Shown: positions 50,059-58,824, numbered from the stretch's first letter. The stretch is 64,000 bases of DNA from Hymenobacter aranciens (GCF_030580865.1 NZ_JAUQSY010000002.1:372001-436000); one strand, 5' to 3'. Notes: a model not told the origin generated them from the letters alone. Translations and numbers: made by a program.

Positions 50059-52769
50059 TGTCGCTGATTGAGGAGGGCCCGGGGGGCCGGCGCGGGCCCA
50101 AAGGTCGGCACCGGGGGCGGTTGTTGCTACCGTTGCTGCTGCTGGTGCTGGCGTGTTCGCCCATCCGGCTGCTGAAGCCCAACCAGCGCCTGCTGCACAA
50201 AGTCGAAATCAAAGGCGCCGACCAGGCCGATACCGAGCGCCTCGAAAACCTGGCCCAGCAGCAGCCCAACACCACCCTGCCGCTGCCCAAACTGGCCATT
50301 TACCAGCTGGGGCATAATTTTTACGACTCGACCCGCATCAAAAACAAGATGCGCCGCCTGCTGGCCCGCTACGACGAGCAAATCAAGGCCGCCGGCACCG
50401 ACTCGGCCAAGCTGGGGCGCCTGCTCAACCGCCGCGAGCGCCGCGTGAAACGCAAGCAGCTGGCCCTCGACAAGGGCAATGCCATCATGCGCCTGGGCGA
50501 GCCGCCCGTGCTCTACGACTCGGCCCTGACCCGCAAGTCGGTGGAGCAGATGACGACCTACCTGCACTCCGAGGGCTTTTTCCGGGCCACGGTGTATGCC
50601 ACCGACACGGCCCGCAGCAAGCGCGGCCTCTGGCGCGGCTTTCTTTACGGCGTGGGTTTGCGCAAGGAGCAGCCCCGCGTCGACTCCACGGGCAAGGTGC
50701 GGCCCCGGCGCCGCGTCACGGTCACATACCACGTCACCGAGGGCCGCCCGTTCCTCATCAGCGAGCTCACCCAGACCATTCCCGATTCGGGCGTGGCGCG
50801 CATCGTGCGTCAGGGCATGGGCAGCGCGCTGGTGAAAAAAGGCGACCGCTACCGTGAGGAGCTGATTGGCCAGGAGCGCAGCCGCCTGGAGGGCCAGTTG
50901 AAGAATGCTGGCTATTACGAGTTTCGACCTCAATACATTACGCTGGAGGCCGACACCAGCTTCCAGCCTTACACGGTGCGGCTGCGCACCCTCATTGCCA
51001 ACCCTGCCCCCGGCCAGGGGCACCGCCGCTACACCCTGCGCCACGTGCGCATGGTGACCGATGCGGGCGTCAACCGCACCCTGCAGGCCAGCACCGGCGA
51101 CACCCTGCGCCGCGCCGGCGTGCCCGGCCAGCTGCCCCGCGTGCGCCGCCTGGGCATCCGCACCGATACCGTCACTGTCGACTCGGTGGAGTTTGCGGCT
51201 TATAAGCAGCGGTATAGCCCCGGCGTGCTGGTGCGCAAAATCACCCTGCGGCCAGGCCAGTATTACAATCTGGACCGCACCCAGCGCACCCAGCGCCTGC
51301 TGGCCGATTTGGACATGTTCCGCTTCAATACCGTGAGCTACCGCAAGGTGCCCGACGCGGTGGCCAGCGACAGCGCCGGCCGCCACCCCAGCACCGGGCA
51401 GCTCGACGCCATCATCAACGCCACCCCGGCCGATAAATACCAGATTACCGACGAGTTCGGCGGCACCTTCGTGGCCAACCTGCCGGGACCGTTCATCAAC
51501 GTGCGCCTGAAGAGCCGCAACCCGTTTGGCGGGGCCGAGGTGCTGGAAATGAGCGTTCGGGCGGGCTTCGAAGGCCAGCTGCAGCAAACGGGTGGCGCTA
51601 CCCTTGGCACGGAATCTATCTACACTACGCAGCTGGGAGCCACGGTCGCGCTGGTACTGCCGCAGTTGTTCATTCCCTTCCGTACCAATCGTTTCCTGAC
51701 GCGCTACAACCCGCGCACCCGTTTCTCGCTGTCCGAAACCTACGTCAACCGCCCGGAATACACGCGCTCAAATTTTGAGCTCACCTATGATTACATCTGG
51801 CAGAAATCGGCTTACCATCAGTACGTTTTCTCGCCCTTCGTTATCAATCTCATTAATACGCCGGACATGAGCGACGCCTTTAGGGCGCGGCTCGACTCAT
51901 TTCGAGTGTACTACGGCTCGCCGCTCTACCGCTCGTTCGTGAAACTGCTGGTACCCAGCTTCGGCTTTTCGTCGCTCTACAACTCAAACGATATCAACCA
52001 GACCCGTAACGCGCAGTATTTCCGCATCTTCGCCGAAATGGGTGGCCTCACCCGCGACCTCTATCGGACCCGGCTCGATAAGGCTACGGCGGGCTCCGAC
52101 GCGGCCGGCCTGCAGGTGTATAACTTCGCCCGCCTCGGGGCCGATTACCGGCGCTACCACCGCCTCACACCCCGCACCTACTTCGTGTGGCGCCTCAATG
52201 GCGGGGCCGTGCACGCGCTAAGCCGCTCTGGCGGGCAGTATGTTATTCCTTACGACAAGTCGTTCTTCGCCGGCGGCTCTACCAGCTTGCGGGCCTGGCA
52301 GCCGCGCCGCCTCGGGCCGGGTGGCTACACGAGCAAGCGCATCATTGAGATAAAGGAGGGCAGCATCATCCGGACCGACACCGTACGCGATTTCCTGAGC
52401 GAGCAGCCCGGCGAACTGCTGCTCGAAGGCAGCGCCGAGTACCGCTTCCCCATTTACAGCTTCATCAATGGCGCCGTGTTCACTGATGTGGGCAACGTGT
52501 GGAGCTTGCAAAATAACCCCGCTCTCCGAAACGACCCGAACAGTACTACTTCCGAAGCCCAATTCCGCTTCAATAGCTTCTACCGGCAGATTGCCGTAGG
52601 CTCGGGCTTCGGCTTTCGCTTCGATTTCAGCTTTCTCGTGCTGCGCCTCGATATGGCTCTGAAAATATATGACCCCACCGCCGAGCCGGGCGAGCGATGG
52701 GCGCTTAAAAACTTCAATACCAGCGCCAATCCCGTTGCCTTTAACCTGGGCATTGGGTATCCGTGGTAA
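50043..52769 (+). CDS. BamA/TamA-family outer membrane lipoprotein (TamL-like)
   Basis: 908 residues from GTG 50043. The leader is unusually long and basic (RRGPKGRHRGRLLLPLLL) and ends in the lipobox LVLAC, so the protein is probably a lipoprotein, as in Bacteroidota TamL. POTRA-like segments follow: KVEIKGADQADTERLENL, EQMTTYLHSEGFFRATVYAT and SRLEGQLKNAGYYEFRPQYI. The C-terminal barrel has GGSTSLRAWQPRRLGPGGY, the sequence of the conserved L6 loop of Omp85 proteins, and ends with the aromatic residue pattern FNLGIGYPW. It should insert proteins into the outer membrane. No tamB gene is in the window. Confidence 0.88.
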   Translation: MLLKPLSLIEEGPGGRRGPKGRHRGRLLLPLLLLVLACSPIRLLKPNQRLLHKVEIKGADQADTERLENLAQQQPNTTLPLPKLAIYQLGHNFYDSTRIKNKMRRLLARYDEQIKAAGTDSAKLGRLLNRRERRVKRKQLALDKGNAIMRLGEPPVLYDSALTRKSVEQMTTYLHSEGFFRATVYATDTARSKRGLWRGFLYGVGLRKEQPRVDSTGKVRPRRRVTVTYHVTEGRPFLISELTQTIPDSGVARIVRQGMGSALVKKGDRYREELIGQERSRLEGQLKNAGYYEFRPQYITLEADTSFQPYTVRLRTLIANPAPGQGHRRYTLRHVRMVTDAGVNRTLQASTGDTLRRAGVPGQLPRVRRLGIRTDTVTVDSVEFAAYKQRYSPGVLVRKITLRPGQYYNLDRTQRTQRLLADLDMFRFNTVSYRKVPDAVASDSAGRHPSTGQLDAIINATPADKYQITDEFGGTFVANLPGPFINVRLKSRNPFGGAEVLEMSVRAGFEGQLQQTGGATLGTESIYTTQLGATVALVLPQLFIPFRTNRFLTRYNPRTRFSLSETYVNRPEYTRSNFELTYDYIWQKSAYHQYVFSPFVINLINTPDMSDAFRARLDSFRVYYGSPLYRSFVKLLVPSFGFSSLYNSNDINQTRNAQYFRIFAEMGGLTRDLYRTRLDKATAGSDAAGLQVYNFARLGADYRRYHRLTPRTYFVWRLNGGAVHALSRSGGQYVIPYDKSFFAGGSTSLRAWQPRRLGPGGYTSKRIIEIKEGSIIRTDTVRDFLSEQPGELLLEGSAEYRFPIYSFINGAVFTDVGNVWSLQNNPALRNDPNSTTSEAQFRFNSFYRQIAVGSGFGFRFDFSFLVLRLDMALKIYDPTAEPGERWALKNFNTSANPVAFNLGIGYPW

Positions 52770-52777
52770 GGATTATT

Positions 52778-52812
52778 GACGCAGGAGCGGGGTTTGCCCC
52801 CGCCCCTGCGTC
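52778..52812. terminator. Bidirectional terminator between TamL-like and E1 genes
   Basis: GACGCAGGAGCGGGG pairs with CCCCGCCCCTGCGTC (one mismatch), loop TTTGC. It is followed by GTTTTAGTA on the plus strand. Both convergent genes end at it. Confidence 0.8.
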
Positions 52813-52815
52813 GTT

Positions 52816-54954
52816 TTAGTATCCCAACAGCTCGCCCAGCGCCGCGCTCACTTTCGCGGCACTCGGCAGCATCATCTTCTCCAGCTCCACGTTGAGGGCA
52901 ATGGCGGGCAGGTTGGCCGCGCCGAGGGTGAATACCGGCGCGTCGAGTTCGCGGAAGCAGTGCCGCTGGATGCGCCCGGCCAGGCTTTCGGCGAAGCTGT
53001 TCATGAGCGGCTCCTCGGTCAGCACCAGTACCTTGCCGTGGCGGCGGGTGGCGGCCGTCACCGCATCAAAATCGAGTGGATTGAGGGTACGCAGGTCGAG
53101 AATTTCGACCTGGCCGGGGAAGTCGCGGCTGGCGGTTTTAGCCCAGTGCACGCCCATGCCGTAGGTGATGACGGCGCAGGTATCGCCTTGGCGCAGCTTC
53201 TCGGCATCGGCTTCCTGGGCGATGGCGGCCTTACCCAGCGGAATGACGTAGCCCGCGGCGGGCTCCAGCGTTTTGGCATCTTCGGTGCCGGGCACCTTGC
53301 TCCAGTACAGACCTTTATGCTCCAGCATCACCACCGGGTTGGGGTCGAGGAAGGCGCTGCGCATGAGGCCTTTCATGTCGGCTGCATTGCTCGGGTACAC
53401 CACCTTGATGCCGCGAATAGTCAGCAGCGTGCTTTCGATGGAGCCCGAATGGTAGGGCCCGCCGCCGCCGTAGGCCCCGATGGGCACCCGGATGAGCGTG
53501 GCCACCGGAAACTTGCCCATGCTGAGGTAGCAGCTCTTGCTGAGCTCCTCCACCAGCTGGTTAAGCGCCGGCCAGATGTAGTCGGCAAACTGGATTTCGA
53601 CGATGGGCCGGGCGCCCACGGCGGCCATGCCCGCCGTGCTGCCCACGATGTAAGCTTCCTGAATGGGCGTATTGAACACGCGGCGGTCGCCGTACTTTTT
53701 GGCCAGCAGCGCCGCTTCGCGGAATACCCCGCCAAGCTCGCCGCCAACATCTTGGCCGTAGAACAGGGCTTCGGGAAACTCGCGCAGAATGTCATCGACG
53801 GCGTGCAGGGCGGCGTCCACCATCAGGGCCTTGTCGGCGCCGGCGGGGCTGCGCTCACCGGCTTCTTCCAGTACAGTGGCGGGCGCAAACTCGTGGTCGG
53901 CGAAGGTGGCGGGGTCGGGGTCGGGCGAGGCCAGGGCTTCGGCCCAGTCGGCGTGCACGGTGGCGCGGGCTTCGGCCTGGGCGGCGGTCAGCTCGGCTTC
54001 ATCTACGCCCAGCTCCAGCAGGCGCTGGTGCAGCTTGGGCAGCGGGTCGAGGGTCTGGTGCTGGGCGAGGTTGTCGCCGCGGTACCACTCGCGGCGCACG
54101 CCGCTGGTGTGGTGGCCCAGCAGCGGGCACTTGGCGTGCACCAGCACCGGGCCGCGCCGGGCGCGCACGTGCTCCACGGCCGCGCTCAAACCAGCGTAAG
54201 AATCCTCAAAGTCAGTGCCATCGACCCGCAGGCGGTGCAAACCCGGGAAGCCGGCGGCAAACTCGTAGGCGTCCATCGCGCGCATCTCGCGCCCGGTGGC
54301 CGAGATGCCCCAGTCATTATCCTGCACCAGGTAGATGATGGGCAGCTCGTGCAGAATGGCCATCTGCAAGGCTTCGGCCACCTCGCCCTCAGTCATCGCG
54401 CCATCACCGATGGAGCACAGAACGATTGAGTTTTGGGTTGAGGGAGCTTCGTCGTTATTGTCACTTTTAACTCCTAACTCATAACTCATAACTCCCTCCA
54501 GGTACTTCACCGCCTGCGCCATCCCCGTGGCCGGAATGGCCTGCATGCCCGTGGCCGAGCTCTGGTGCGGCATCACCGGGATACCGGAGCGGCGCAGGCT
54601 GGGGTGGCCGTAGTAGGTGCGGCCGCCGCTGAAAGGGTCGTCGCGCTTGGCCATGAGCTGGAGCATGAGCTCGTAGGGGCGCAGGCCCATGCCGAGCAGC
54701 ATGGCGTCGTCGCGGTAGTAGGGTGCGGCGTAGTCGGTTTCGCGCAGCAGGAAAGCGGCCGCCAGCTGAATAGCCTCGTGGCCGCGGGCGGTGGCGTGCA
54801 CGTAGCGGCTGGCAATGGTTTTCTGGTCTTCGTAGAGGGCCGCCATCTCGGCGGCGGTGTGCATCAGGCGGTAAGCGCGGAGCAGGCGGGCGAGGTCGGC
54901 CTCGGCCAGGGTGGCGGCGGGGGCTTCGGGAGCGAGGGAAGTATCGGCGAACAT
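52816..54954 (-). CDS. Fused alpha/beta E1 component of a 2-oxoacid dehydrogenase
   Basis: 712 residues. The alpha half shows ARGHEAIQLAAAFLLRETD, the ThDP motif SIGDGAMTEGEVAEALQMAI, VQDNDWGISATGR and AKCPLLGHHTSGVRREWYRG. The beta half follows (ALFYGQDVGGELGGVFREAA, TPIQEAYIVGSTAGMAAVG, PYHSGSIESTLL, VVMLEHKGLYWSKVP, ILDLRTLNPLDFDAV). Bacteroidota use such fusions for branched-chain or pyruvate dehydrogenase E1. An insertion after QAVKYLEG reads MSYELGVKS, which is a single arm of the AACTCATAACTC repeat family, then a disordered stretch before IVLCSIGDG. E2 and E3 are not adjacent. A -7 box lies at 54984-54977. Confidence 0.92.
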   Translation of the reverse strand: MFADTSLAPEAPAATLAEADLARLLRAYRLMHTAAEMAALYEDQKTIASRYVHATARGHEAIQLAAAFLLRETDYAAPYYRDDAMLLGMGLRPYELMLQLMAKRDDPFSGGRTYYGHPSLRRSGIPVMPHQSSATGMQAIPATGMAQAVKYLEGVMSYELGVKSDNNDEAPSTQNSIVLCSIGDGAMTEGEVAEALQMAILHELPIIYLVQDNDWGISATGREMRAMDAYEFAAGFPGLHRLRVDGTDFEDSYAGLSAAVEHVRARRGPVLVHAKCPLLGHHTSGVRREWYRGDNLAQHQTLDPLPKLHQRLLELGVDEAELTAAQAEARATVHADWAEALASPDPDPATFADHEFAPATVLEEAGERSPAGADKALMVDAALHAVDDILREFPEALFYGQDVGGELGGVFREAALLAKKYGDRRVFNTPIQEAYIVGSTAGMAAVGARPIVEIQFADYIWPALNQLVEELSKSCYLSMGKFPVATLIRVPIGAYGGGGPYHSGSIESTLLTIRGIKVVYPSNAADMKGLMRSAFLDPNPVVMLEHKGLYWSKVPGTEDAKTLEPAAGYVIPLGKAAIAQEADAEKLRQGDTCAVITYGMGVHWAKTASRDFPGQVEILDLRTLNPLDFDAVTAATRRHGKVLVLTEEPLMNSFAESLAGRIQRHCFRELDAPVFTLGAANLPAIALNVELEKMMLPSAAKVSAALGELLGY
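54468..54494. repeat. Single arm of the AACTCATAACTC repeat inside the E1 gene
   Basis: TAACTCCTAACTCATAACTC (54468 onward, to 54494) is the same word series as at 26514-26552. Here it lacks a facing arm and is read in frame on the minus strand as GVMSYELGV within the E1 protein. Confidence 0.85.
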
Positions 54955-54976
54955 TACGAGGGAGCGGGTGGAACCC

Positions 54977-54984
54977 CAAATTTA
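54977..54984 (-). promoter_or_regulatory. Bacteroidota -7 box TAAATTTG for the E1 gene
   Basis: Exact match on the minus strand, 22 bases before the ATG at 54954. It is divergent from the hemF -7 box at 55017 in the same spacer. Confidence 0.5.
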
Positions 54985-55016
54985 CGGCAGCGCCCGCACC
55001 CGCGCGGGGTCGGCCG

Positions 55017-55024
55017 TATCTTTG
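55017..55024 (+). promoter_or_regulatory. Bacteroidota -7 box TATCTTTG for hemF
   Basis: Exact match, 64 bases before the GTG at 55089. Confidence 0.5.
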
Positions 55025-55088
55025 TGCCCCGCCCGGCCGCTGCGTTTCCGTTGCGCAGCCCGCTGCGTCTTCTGCGGTTCAACTACTC

Positions 55089-56006
55089 GTGTCTACTACC
55101 TCCCCCGCCTCCCTCCGCCCCGAAATTGAAGCCTGGCTGGCCGATTTTCAGCTCCGCCTCTGCCGGCAACTCGAAGCCGCCGACGGCAACACCGTGCACT
55201 TCCGCACCGATGAATGGCAGCGCCCCGGCGGCGGCGGCGGCCGCAGCAAAGTACTGGAGCACGGCGCCATCCTGGAGAAAGGCGGCGTGGGCTTCTCGGC
55301 CGTGTGGGGCGAAATGAGCGAGGCCGCCGCCCGCCAGCTCCAGATGCCCGACCCGCGTTTCTTCGCCACCGGCGTGAGCGTGGTGCTGCACCCGCGCAGC
55401 CCCCGCGTGCCCATCATCCACATGAACGTGCGCTACTTCGAGGCCGGCAACGGCGAAGCCTGGTTTGGCGGCGGTATCGACCTGACGCCCATTTATGTGG
55501 ATGAGGCGCAGGCCCGGCGCTTCCACCAGGCCCTCAAGGCCGTGTGCGACCAGCACGACCCCGCGTACTACCCCCGCTTCACCCGCTGGGCCGACGACTA
55601 CTTCTACCTCCCGCACCGCCAGGAAACCCGCGGCGTCGGCGGCATTTTCTTCGACCGCCTCACCGTGGGCCAGGATGGCACGGCCGAACAATTATTCGCC
55701 TTCATGCGCGACGTGGCCGAGCTTTTCGGCCCCTTCTACGCCCAGCTGATGCAGGAAAACCACGCCCTGCCCTTCGGCCCCGCCGAAGAAGCCTGGCAAA
55801 CCCTACGCCGCGCCCGCTACGCCGAGTTCAACCTGGCCTTCGACCGCGGCACTCGCTTCGGCCTCGAAACCGGCGGCCGCACCGAAAGCATTCTGATGAG
55901 TTTGCCGCCCCGCACCGGCTGGGCCTACAATCCGCCCGCGCCGGAAGCGGGGTCACTGGAGGCCGTCACGCTCGGGTGGCTGCGCAAGGGCGTGGAGTGG
56001 GCGTGA
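55089..56006 (+). CDS. hemF: Oxygen-dependent coproporphyrinogen III oxidase
   Basis: 305 residues from GTG 55089, the family length. Diagnostic segments: RPGGGGGRSKVLEHGAILEK, GVGFSAVWGEM, FFATGVSVVLHPRSPRVPII, HMNVRYFEAGNGEAWFGGGI and DLTPIYVDEAQARRFHQAL. YYPRFTRWADDYFYLPHR and GVGGIFFDRLTVG follow. It turns coproporphyrinogen III into protoporphyrinogen IX using O2. The conserved HMNVR histidine and the FGGGxDLTP loop are intact. It indicates aerobic heme synthesis. Confidence 0.96.
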   Translation: MSTTSPASLRPEIEAWLADFQLRLCRQLEAADGNTVHFRTDEWQRPGGGGGRSKVLEHGAILEKGGVGFSAVWGEMSEAAARQLQMPDPRFFATGVSVVLHPRSPRVPIIHMNVRYFEAGNGEAWFGGGIDLTPIYVDEAQARRFHQALKAVCDQHDPAYYPRFTRWADDYFYLPHRQETRGVGGIFFDRLTVGQDGTAEQLFAFMRDVAELFGPFYAQLMQENHALPFGPAEEAWQTLRRARYAEFNLAFDRGTRFGLETGGRTESILMSLPPRTGWAYNPPAPEAGSLEAVTLGWLRKGVEWA

Positions 56007-56011
56007 GGGTC

Positions 56012-56134
56012 TGAATTAAAAATTGAGAATTAAAAATCAAAAATTGGGTGGTTGAGGCCGAGTGCTTTTGCAACCTCTGAGATTCGCCTGCCTGACATGC
56101 CAATTTTTAATTCATCATTTTTAATATTTAATTC
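56012..56134. repeat. Palindrome of AATTAAAAATT words; right arm codes for the next protein's N-terminus
   Basis: Left arm 56012-56046 (GAATTAAAAATTGAGAATTA and on) and right arm 56100-56134 (CCAATTTTTAATTCATCATT and on) are reverse complements with few mismatches; the 53-base loop is GC-rich. The right arm starts three bases after the ATG 56097 and is read as PIFNSSFLIFNSS. Same family as 18319-18429. Confidence 0.83.
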
Positions 56135-56699
56135 CTCCCCGTTCCTACAGGATTTGGACCGCCGGGTTACGATGGCTGTCAACGGCGCGCACTCCCCTGC
56201 CCTCGACACCCTCATGGTTTTCGCCTCCGACCGCGAGGTGTGGTTTCCGCTCTACGCGCTGCTTATCGGGGCCCTTATTTACTGGTTTCGGCGGCGGTCG
56301 TTGCTGCTGCTGGGCTTGCTCATCACCGCCATTGCCCTGGCCGACCGCATCACCAGCGGCCTATTCAAGCCCTATTTTGCCCGCCCCCGCCCCTGTCACG
56401 AGCCCGACTTAATGGCACTGCTGCACCTGCCGGCGGGTTGCGGCGGGCAGTTTGGCTTCCTCTCCTCGCACGCGGCCAATTCGATTGCGCTGGCCGTATT
56501 TCTGATGCTGGTGCTGCCCGCCCGGCAGCGCTGGGTCAAAATCGCCGCCTTCGGGTGGGCGGTGCTGCTGTGCTACAGTCGCATTTATCTTGGTGCTCAC
56601 TACCTCACCGATGTGCTGGGCGGCGGGCTGGTGGGCGGCCTGCTGGGCTGGGGCGCGGCGGTAGCTTTCCGGCGCCTGACTGCCCGGCCACTGGCCTAG
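56097..56699 (+). CDS. PAP2-family phosphatase, membrane bound
   Basis: 200 residues from ATG 56097; a TTG at 56052 also exists. The PAP2 active-site motifs are K-x6-RP (LFKPYFARPRPCHE), SSHAANS (FGFLSSHAANSIALAVFLML) and SR-x5-H-x3-D (CYSRIYLGAHYLTDVLGG). Five to six membrane helices surround them. It may hydrolyse undecaprenyl diphosphate or another lipid phosphate. Relatives begin just before the LDRRVTMAVNGAHSPALD segment, so the first 13 residues (PIFNSSFLIFNSS) were contributed by the right arm of the palindrome 56012-56134. Confidence 0.9.
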   Translation: MPIFNSSFLIFNSSPFLQDLDRRVTMAVNGAHSPALDTLMVFASDREVWFPLYALLIGALIYWFRRRSLLLLGLLITAIALADRITSGLFKPYFARPRPCHEPDLMALLHLPAGCGGQFGFLSSHAANSIALAVFLMLVLPARQRWVKIAAFGWAVLLCYSRIYLGAHYLTDVLGGGLVGGLLGWGAAVAFRRLTARPLA

Positions 56700-56809
56700 C
56701 GCCTTAGGCAAGGGCAGTACTACTCAGCAGCGAAAAAAAGCTGGCAGTATGACCGCTCTGACCGGCTACTGTCGCGGTATTCTTGACTGGCTACCTACTG
56801 CGCTGAATT

Positions 56810-57550
56810 TTACTTGCGACGGCGTTGCAGCGGCTGCGTCACGCCCACCATCACGCCAAAAATCCCATCCGTCTGCACCCACCCGGCGGTCGGGCAATAC
56901 GTGCGCGAAATCGCTCCGTCGAGGTACAGGGCATTCCGGCAACCCCGGTCGGCAAAATACTTGGCGAAGGTGTAAAAGCTGACTTCGCCTTTCGACATTG
57001 CAAACAGGGCGTGTCCATTAGGCAAAATACCGACCCCGTTCCGGATATTCAGGTTGGTTGAGCTGCGGCTGAACGCCGGATGAATCTGCCCGTCAATCAC
57101 CAGCATCGGCCCCGACTGCGTGGCGAATTTCACCTCTTCGGCAACGAATTTTCCCGTCGTACACACTCCCGCCCGGCCGTCGGCGGTGGTGTAAAACACG
57201 CCATTGGGCCGCAGGTAAAAATTGCCCCGGCCCGCCCCCGTATCCAGCGGCGAAATTGTTTTAAAATTCTGGATGAAAAGCCCCTGCGGCGCATGCTGCG
57301 GGTTAAACATGCCCGCATTGGCCGCAAATATCAGCTGCTGCTCCCGGCCCTGCAGCCAGTCTTTCAGCCGCTGAATATTACTCAGCAGCTGCCCGTTGTC
57401 GTCTTTCCAAAATAGCTCCAGCTGCTGCTTCTGCAGGTCCACTTCATAGGCTACCACCTGCGCGTCGCCGTCTATACGTGGCTGCCGGGCCCATAAGCCG
57501 ACGCCCACAAGGCCGAGGAGCACCAACAGCAGGATTCCCTTTCTGAACAT
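56810..57550 (-). CDS. Phosphodiester glycosidase family (DUF2233/NAGPA) exported protein
   Basis: 246 residues with an N-terminal signal/anchor (KGILLLVLLGLVGVGLWARQ). The NAGPA domain shows FAANAGMFNPQHAPQGLFIQ, NFKTISPLDTGAGRGNFYLR, PNGVFYTTADG, and FATQSGPMLVIDGQIHPAFS. The C-terminal part reads NGVGILPNGHALFAMSKGEV, then ADRGCRNALYLDGAIS. The domain cleaves phosphodiester-linked sugars (as in uncovering enzyme) and is often exported. It starts six bases after the ribE stop on the same strand, so it is in that operon. A link to riboflavin is not evident. Confidence 0.88.
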   Translation of the reverse strand: MFRKGILLLVLLGLVGVGLWARQPRIDGDAQVVAYEVDLQKQQLELFWKDDNGQLLSNIQRLKDWLQGREQQLIFAANAGMFNPQHAPQGLFIQNFKTISPLDTGAGRGNFYLRPNGVFYTTADGRAGVCTTGKFVAEEVKFATQSGPMLVIDGQIHPAFSRSSTNLNIRNGVGILPNGHALFAMSKGEVSFYTFAKYFADRGCRNALYLDGAISRTYCPTAGWVQTDGIFGVMVGVTQPLQRRRK

Positions 57551-57556
57551 GGCTGC

Positions 57557-58147
57557 CTACCGCCCCAGTAGCTTTGCCACGTATTTGCCCACGATGTCGA
57601 ACTCCAGATTCACTGTGTCGCCGGCCCGCAGCTGGTGGAAGTTGGTGTGCTCGTGGGTGTAGGGAATGATGGCCACCGTGAAGCCGTCGTCGGTGCTGTC
57701 GAAGCAGGTCAGGCTGGTGCCATTCACGCAGATGGAGCCTTTCTCGACCGTCACGCGGCCCGGCCCGGCCTCGTGCTGAAAGCGGTAGAGCCAGGAGCCG
57801 TTTTCATCCTGCACGCTCACGCAGCGGGCTGTCAAATCGACGTGGCCCTGCACGATGTGGCCGTCGAAGCGGCCGTTGGCGGCCAGGCAGCGCTCCAGGT
57901 TCACGCGGCGGCCGGGCTGCCAACTGGCCAGGTTGGTTTTGAGAATGGTTTCGTGAATGGCCGTCACGACGTGGGTGCCGGCCATGCCGTCCACAACCAC
58001 TACGGTAAGGCACACGCCGTCGTGCGCCACGCTCTGGTCGATTTTCAGCTCGTGCGCGAAGGCCGAGGCAACGGTGAAATGGTAATTGGTGCCCTCGGTG
58101 CGCACCTCCTGAATGGTGCCGAGGCCTTCGACAATGCCGGTAAACAT
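57557..58147 (-). CDS. ribE: Riboflavin synthase, alpha subunit
   Basis: 196 residues. The two lumazine-binding repeats start MFTGIVEGLGTIQEVRTEGT and RCLAANGRFDGHIVQGHVDL; the dismutation motifs SVAHDGVCLTVVVVDG and CVNGTSLTCFDSTDDGFTVA are intact. It converts two 6,7-dimethyl-8-ribityllumazine molecules to riboflavin. Other rib genes are not in the window, and no FMN riboswitch is apparent upstream. Confidence 0.94.
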   Translation of the reverse strand: MFTGIVEGLGTIQEVRTEGTNYHFTVASAFAHELKIDQSVAHDGVCLTVVVVDGMAGTHVVTAIHETILKTNLASWQPGRRVNLERCLAANGRFDGHIVQGHVDLTARCVSVQDENGSWLYRFQHEAGPGRVTVEKGSICVNGTSLTCFDSTDDGFTVAIIPYTHEHTNFHQLRAGDTVNLEFDIVGKYVAKLLGR

Positions 58148-58244
58148 AAATTCCAGATTTTAGACCAAGCAGCTCCGCTGAGCTTTGCTTAAGCTGATTG
58201 CACGAAGGCGAACGGCTTGTTTTATGCTGCAAAGAACGGACGTC

Positions 58245-58346
58245 TGCTGTCATCCTTAACGCAGGGAAGCATCTTATCACGCTCGAACAACTTGTTCCGG
58301 CGTGATAAGATGCTTCCCTGTGTGGCCGCCAGATGCGGTATGACAG
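58245..58346. repeat. Palindrome of the GAAGCATCTTATCA family
   Basis: Core arms 58262-58282 and 58300-58320 are exact over 21 bases (CAGGGAAGCATCTTATCACG + C). The loop is itself near-palindromic (GAACAACTTGTTC). Flanks GCTGTCATCC and GGTATGACAG extend the pairing. Related to 10212-10320. It lies between the zinc-ribbon gene stop and ribE start, both on the minus strand. Confidence 0.88.
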
Positions 58347-58350
58347 AGGT

Positions 58351-58671
58351 TTACTTATCGTTCTTATCAAACGGGCGCCAGTCGAGCTCGCCGCCGTTGC
58401 CGCCTTCTTTTTTGCGCAGGAACACGGTTTGGTCGTCGTCTTCGCGCTTGCCGAAGGTAACGTCGGCGCGGCAGTCGCGGCACTTCACCGATGTGTACTT
58501 GAACTTGCCCTGGGCCACGCGGCTGGTCAGGTCGAGGTTATCGGAGCCACAGATGCCGCAGGCGGGCACGTCGGCAAAGCTCAGGCGCTCGTATTCAGCC
58601 ACGGTTTCGTGAAAGGTGTTGCCGCTGACGGTGAAGTGAAACTGGCGGCGCCCGATGCGCTTGGTGGTCAT
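58351..58671 (-). CDS. Zinc-ribbon protein conserved in Bacteroidota
   Basis: 106 residues from ATG 58671 (MTTKRIGRRQFHFTV); ATG 58683 adds four. After a small beta domain (GRRQFHFTVSGNTFHETVAE), the protein has two CxxC pairs: VPACGICGSDNLDL and SVKCRDCRADVTFGKR, a zinc ribbon. The C-terminus is charged (FLRKKEGGNGGELDW). I recall this as a conserved hypothetical family of Bacteroidota; no role is known. It has its own transcription unit between the 58769 terminator and the 58245 palindrome. Confidence 0.75.
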   Translation of the reverse strand: MTTKRIGRRQFHFTVSGNTFHETVAEYERLSFADVPACGICGSDNLDLTSRVAQGKFKYTSVKCRDCRADVTFGKREDDDQTVFLRKKEGGNGGELDWRPFDKNDK

Positions 58672-58768
58672 CATTTGCAGCATGATTCTGACAAAAATTT
58701 TAGTGAGTGATTGATGGTTTAAAATTAGCCAAAATAACTAGCAAATCCAAGCTAAAATAACTGGCAAG

Positions 58769-58812
58769 CCAATAAAAAAAGGGCGCCTGCCGGGCGCCCT
58801 TTTTTTATTGTT
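58769..58812. terminator. Bidirectional intrinsic terminator after the S8 peptidase
   Basis: AAAAAAAGGGCGCC / GGCGCCCTTTTTTT stem with loop TGCCG region, flanked by A and T runs so it works on both strands. It lies 13 bases downstream of the peptidase stop. Confidence 0.88.
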
Positions 58813-58824
58813 AAACGCATGCTG

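Noticed and set aside
57557..58350. FMN riboswitch upstream of ribE
   Set aside because: No RFN-type conserved core is seen in the 200 bases upstream; the structure there is the GAAGCATC palindrome.
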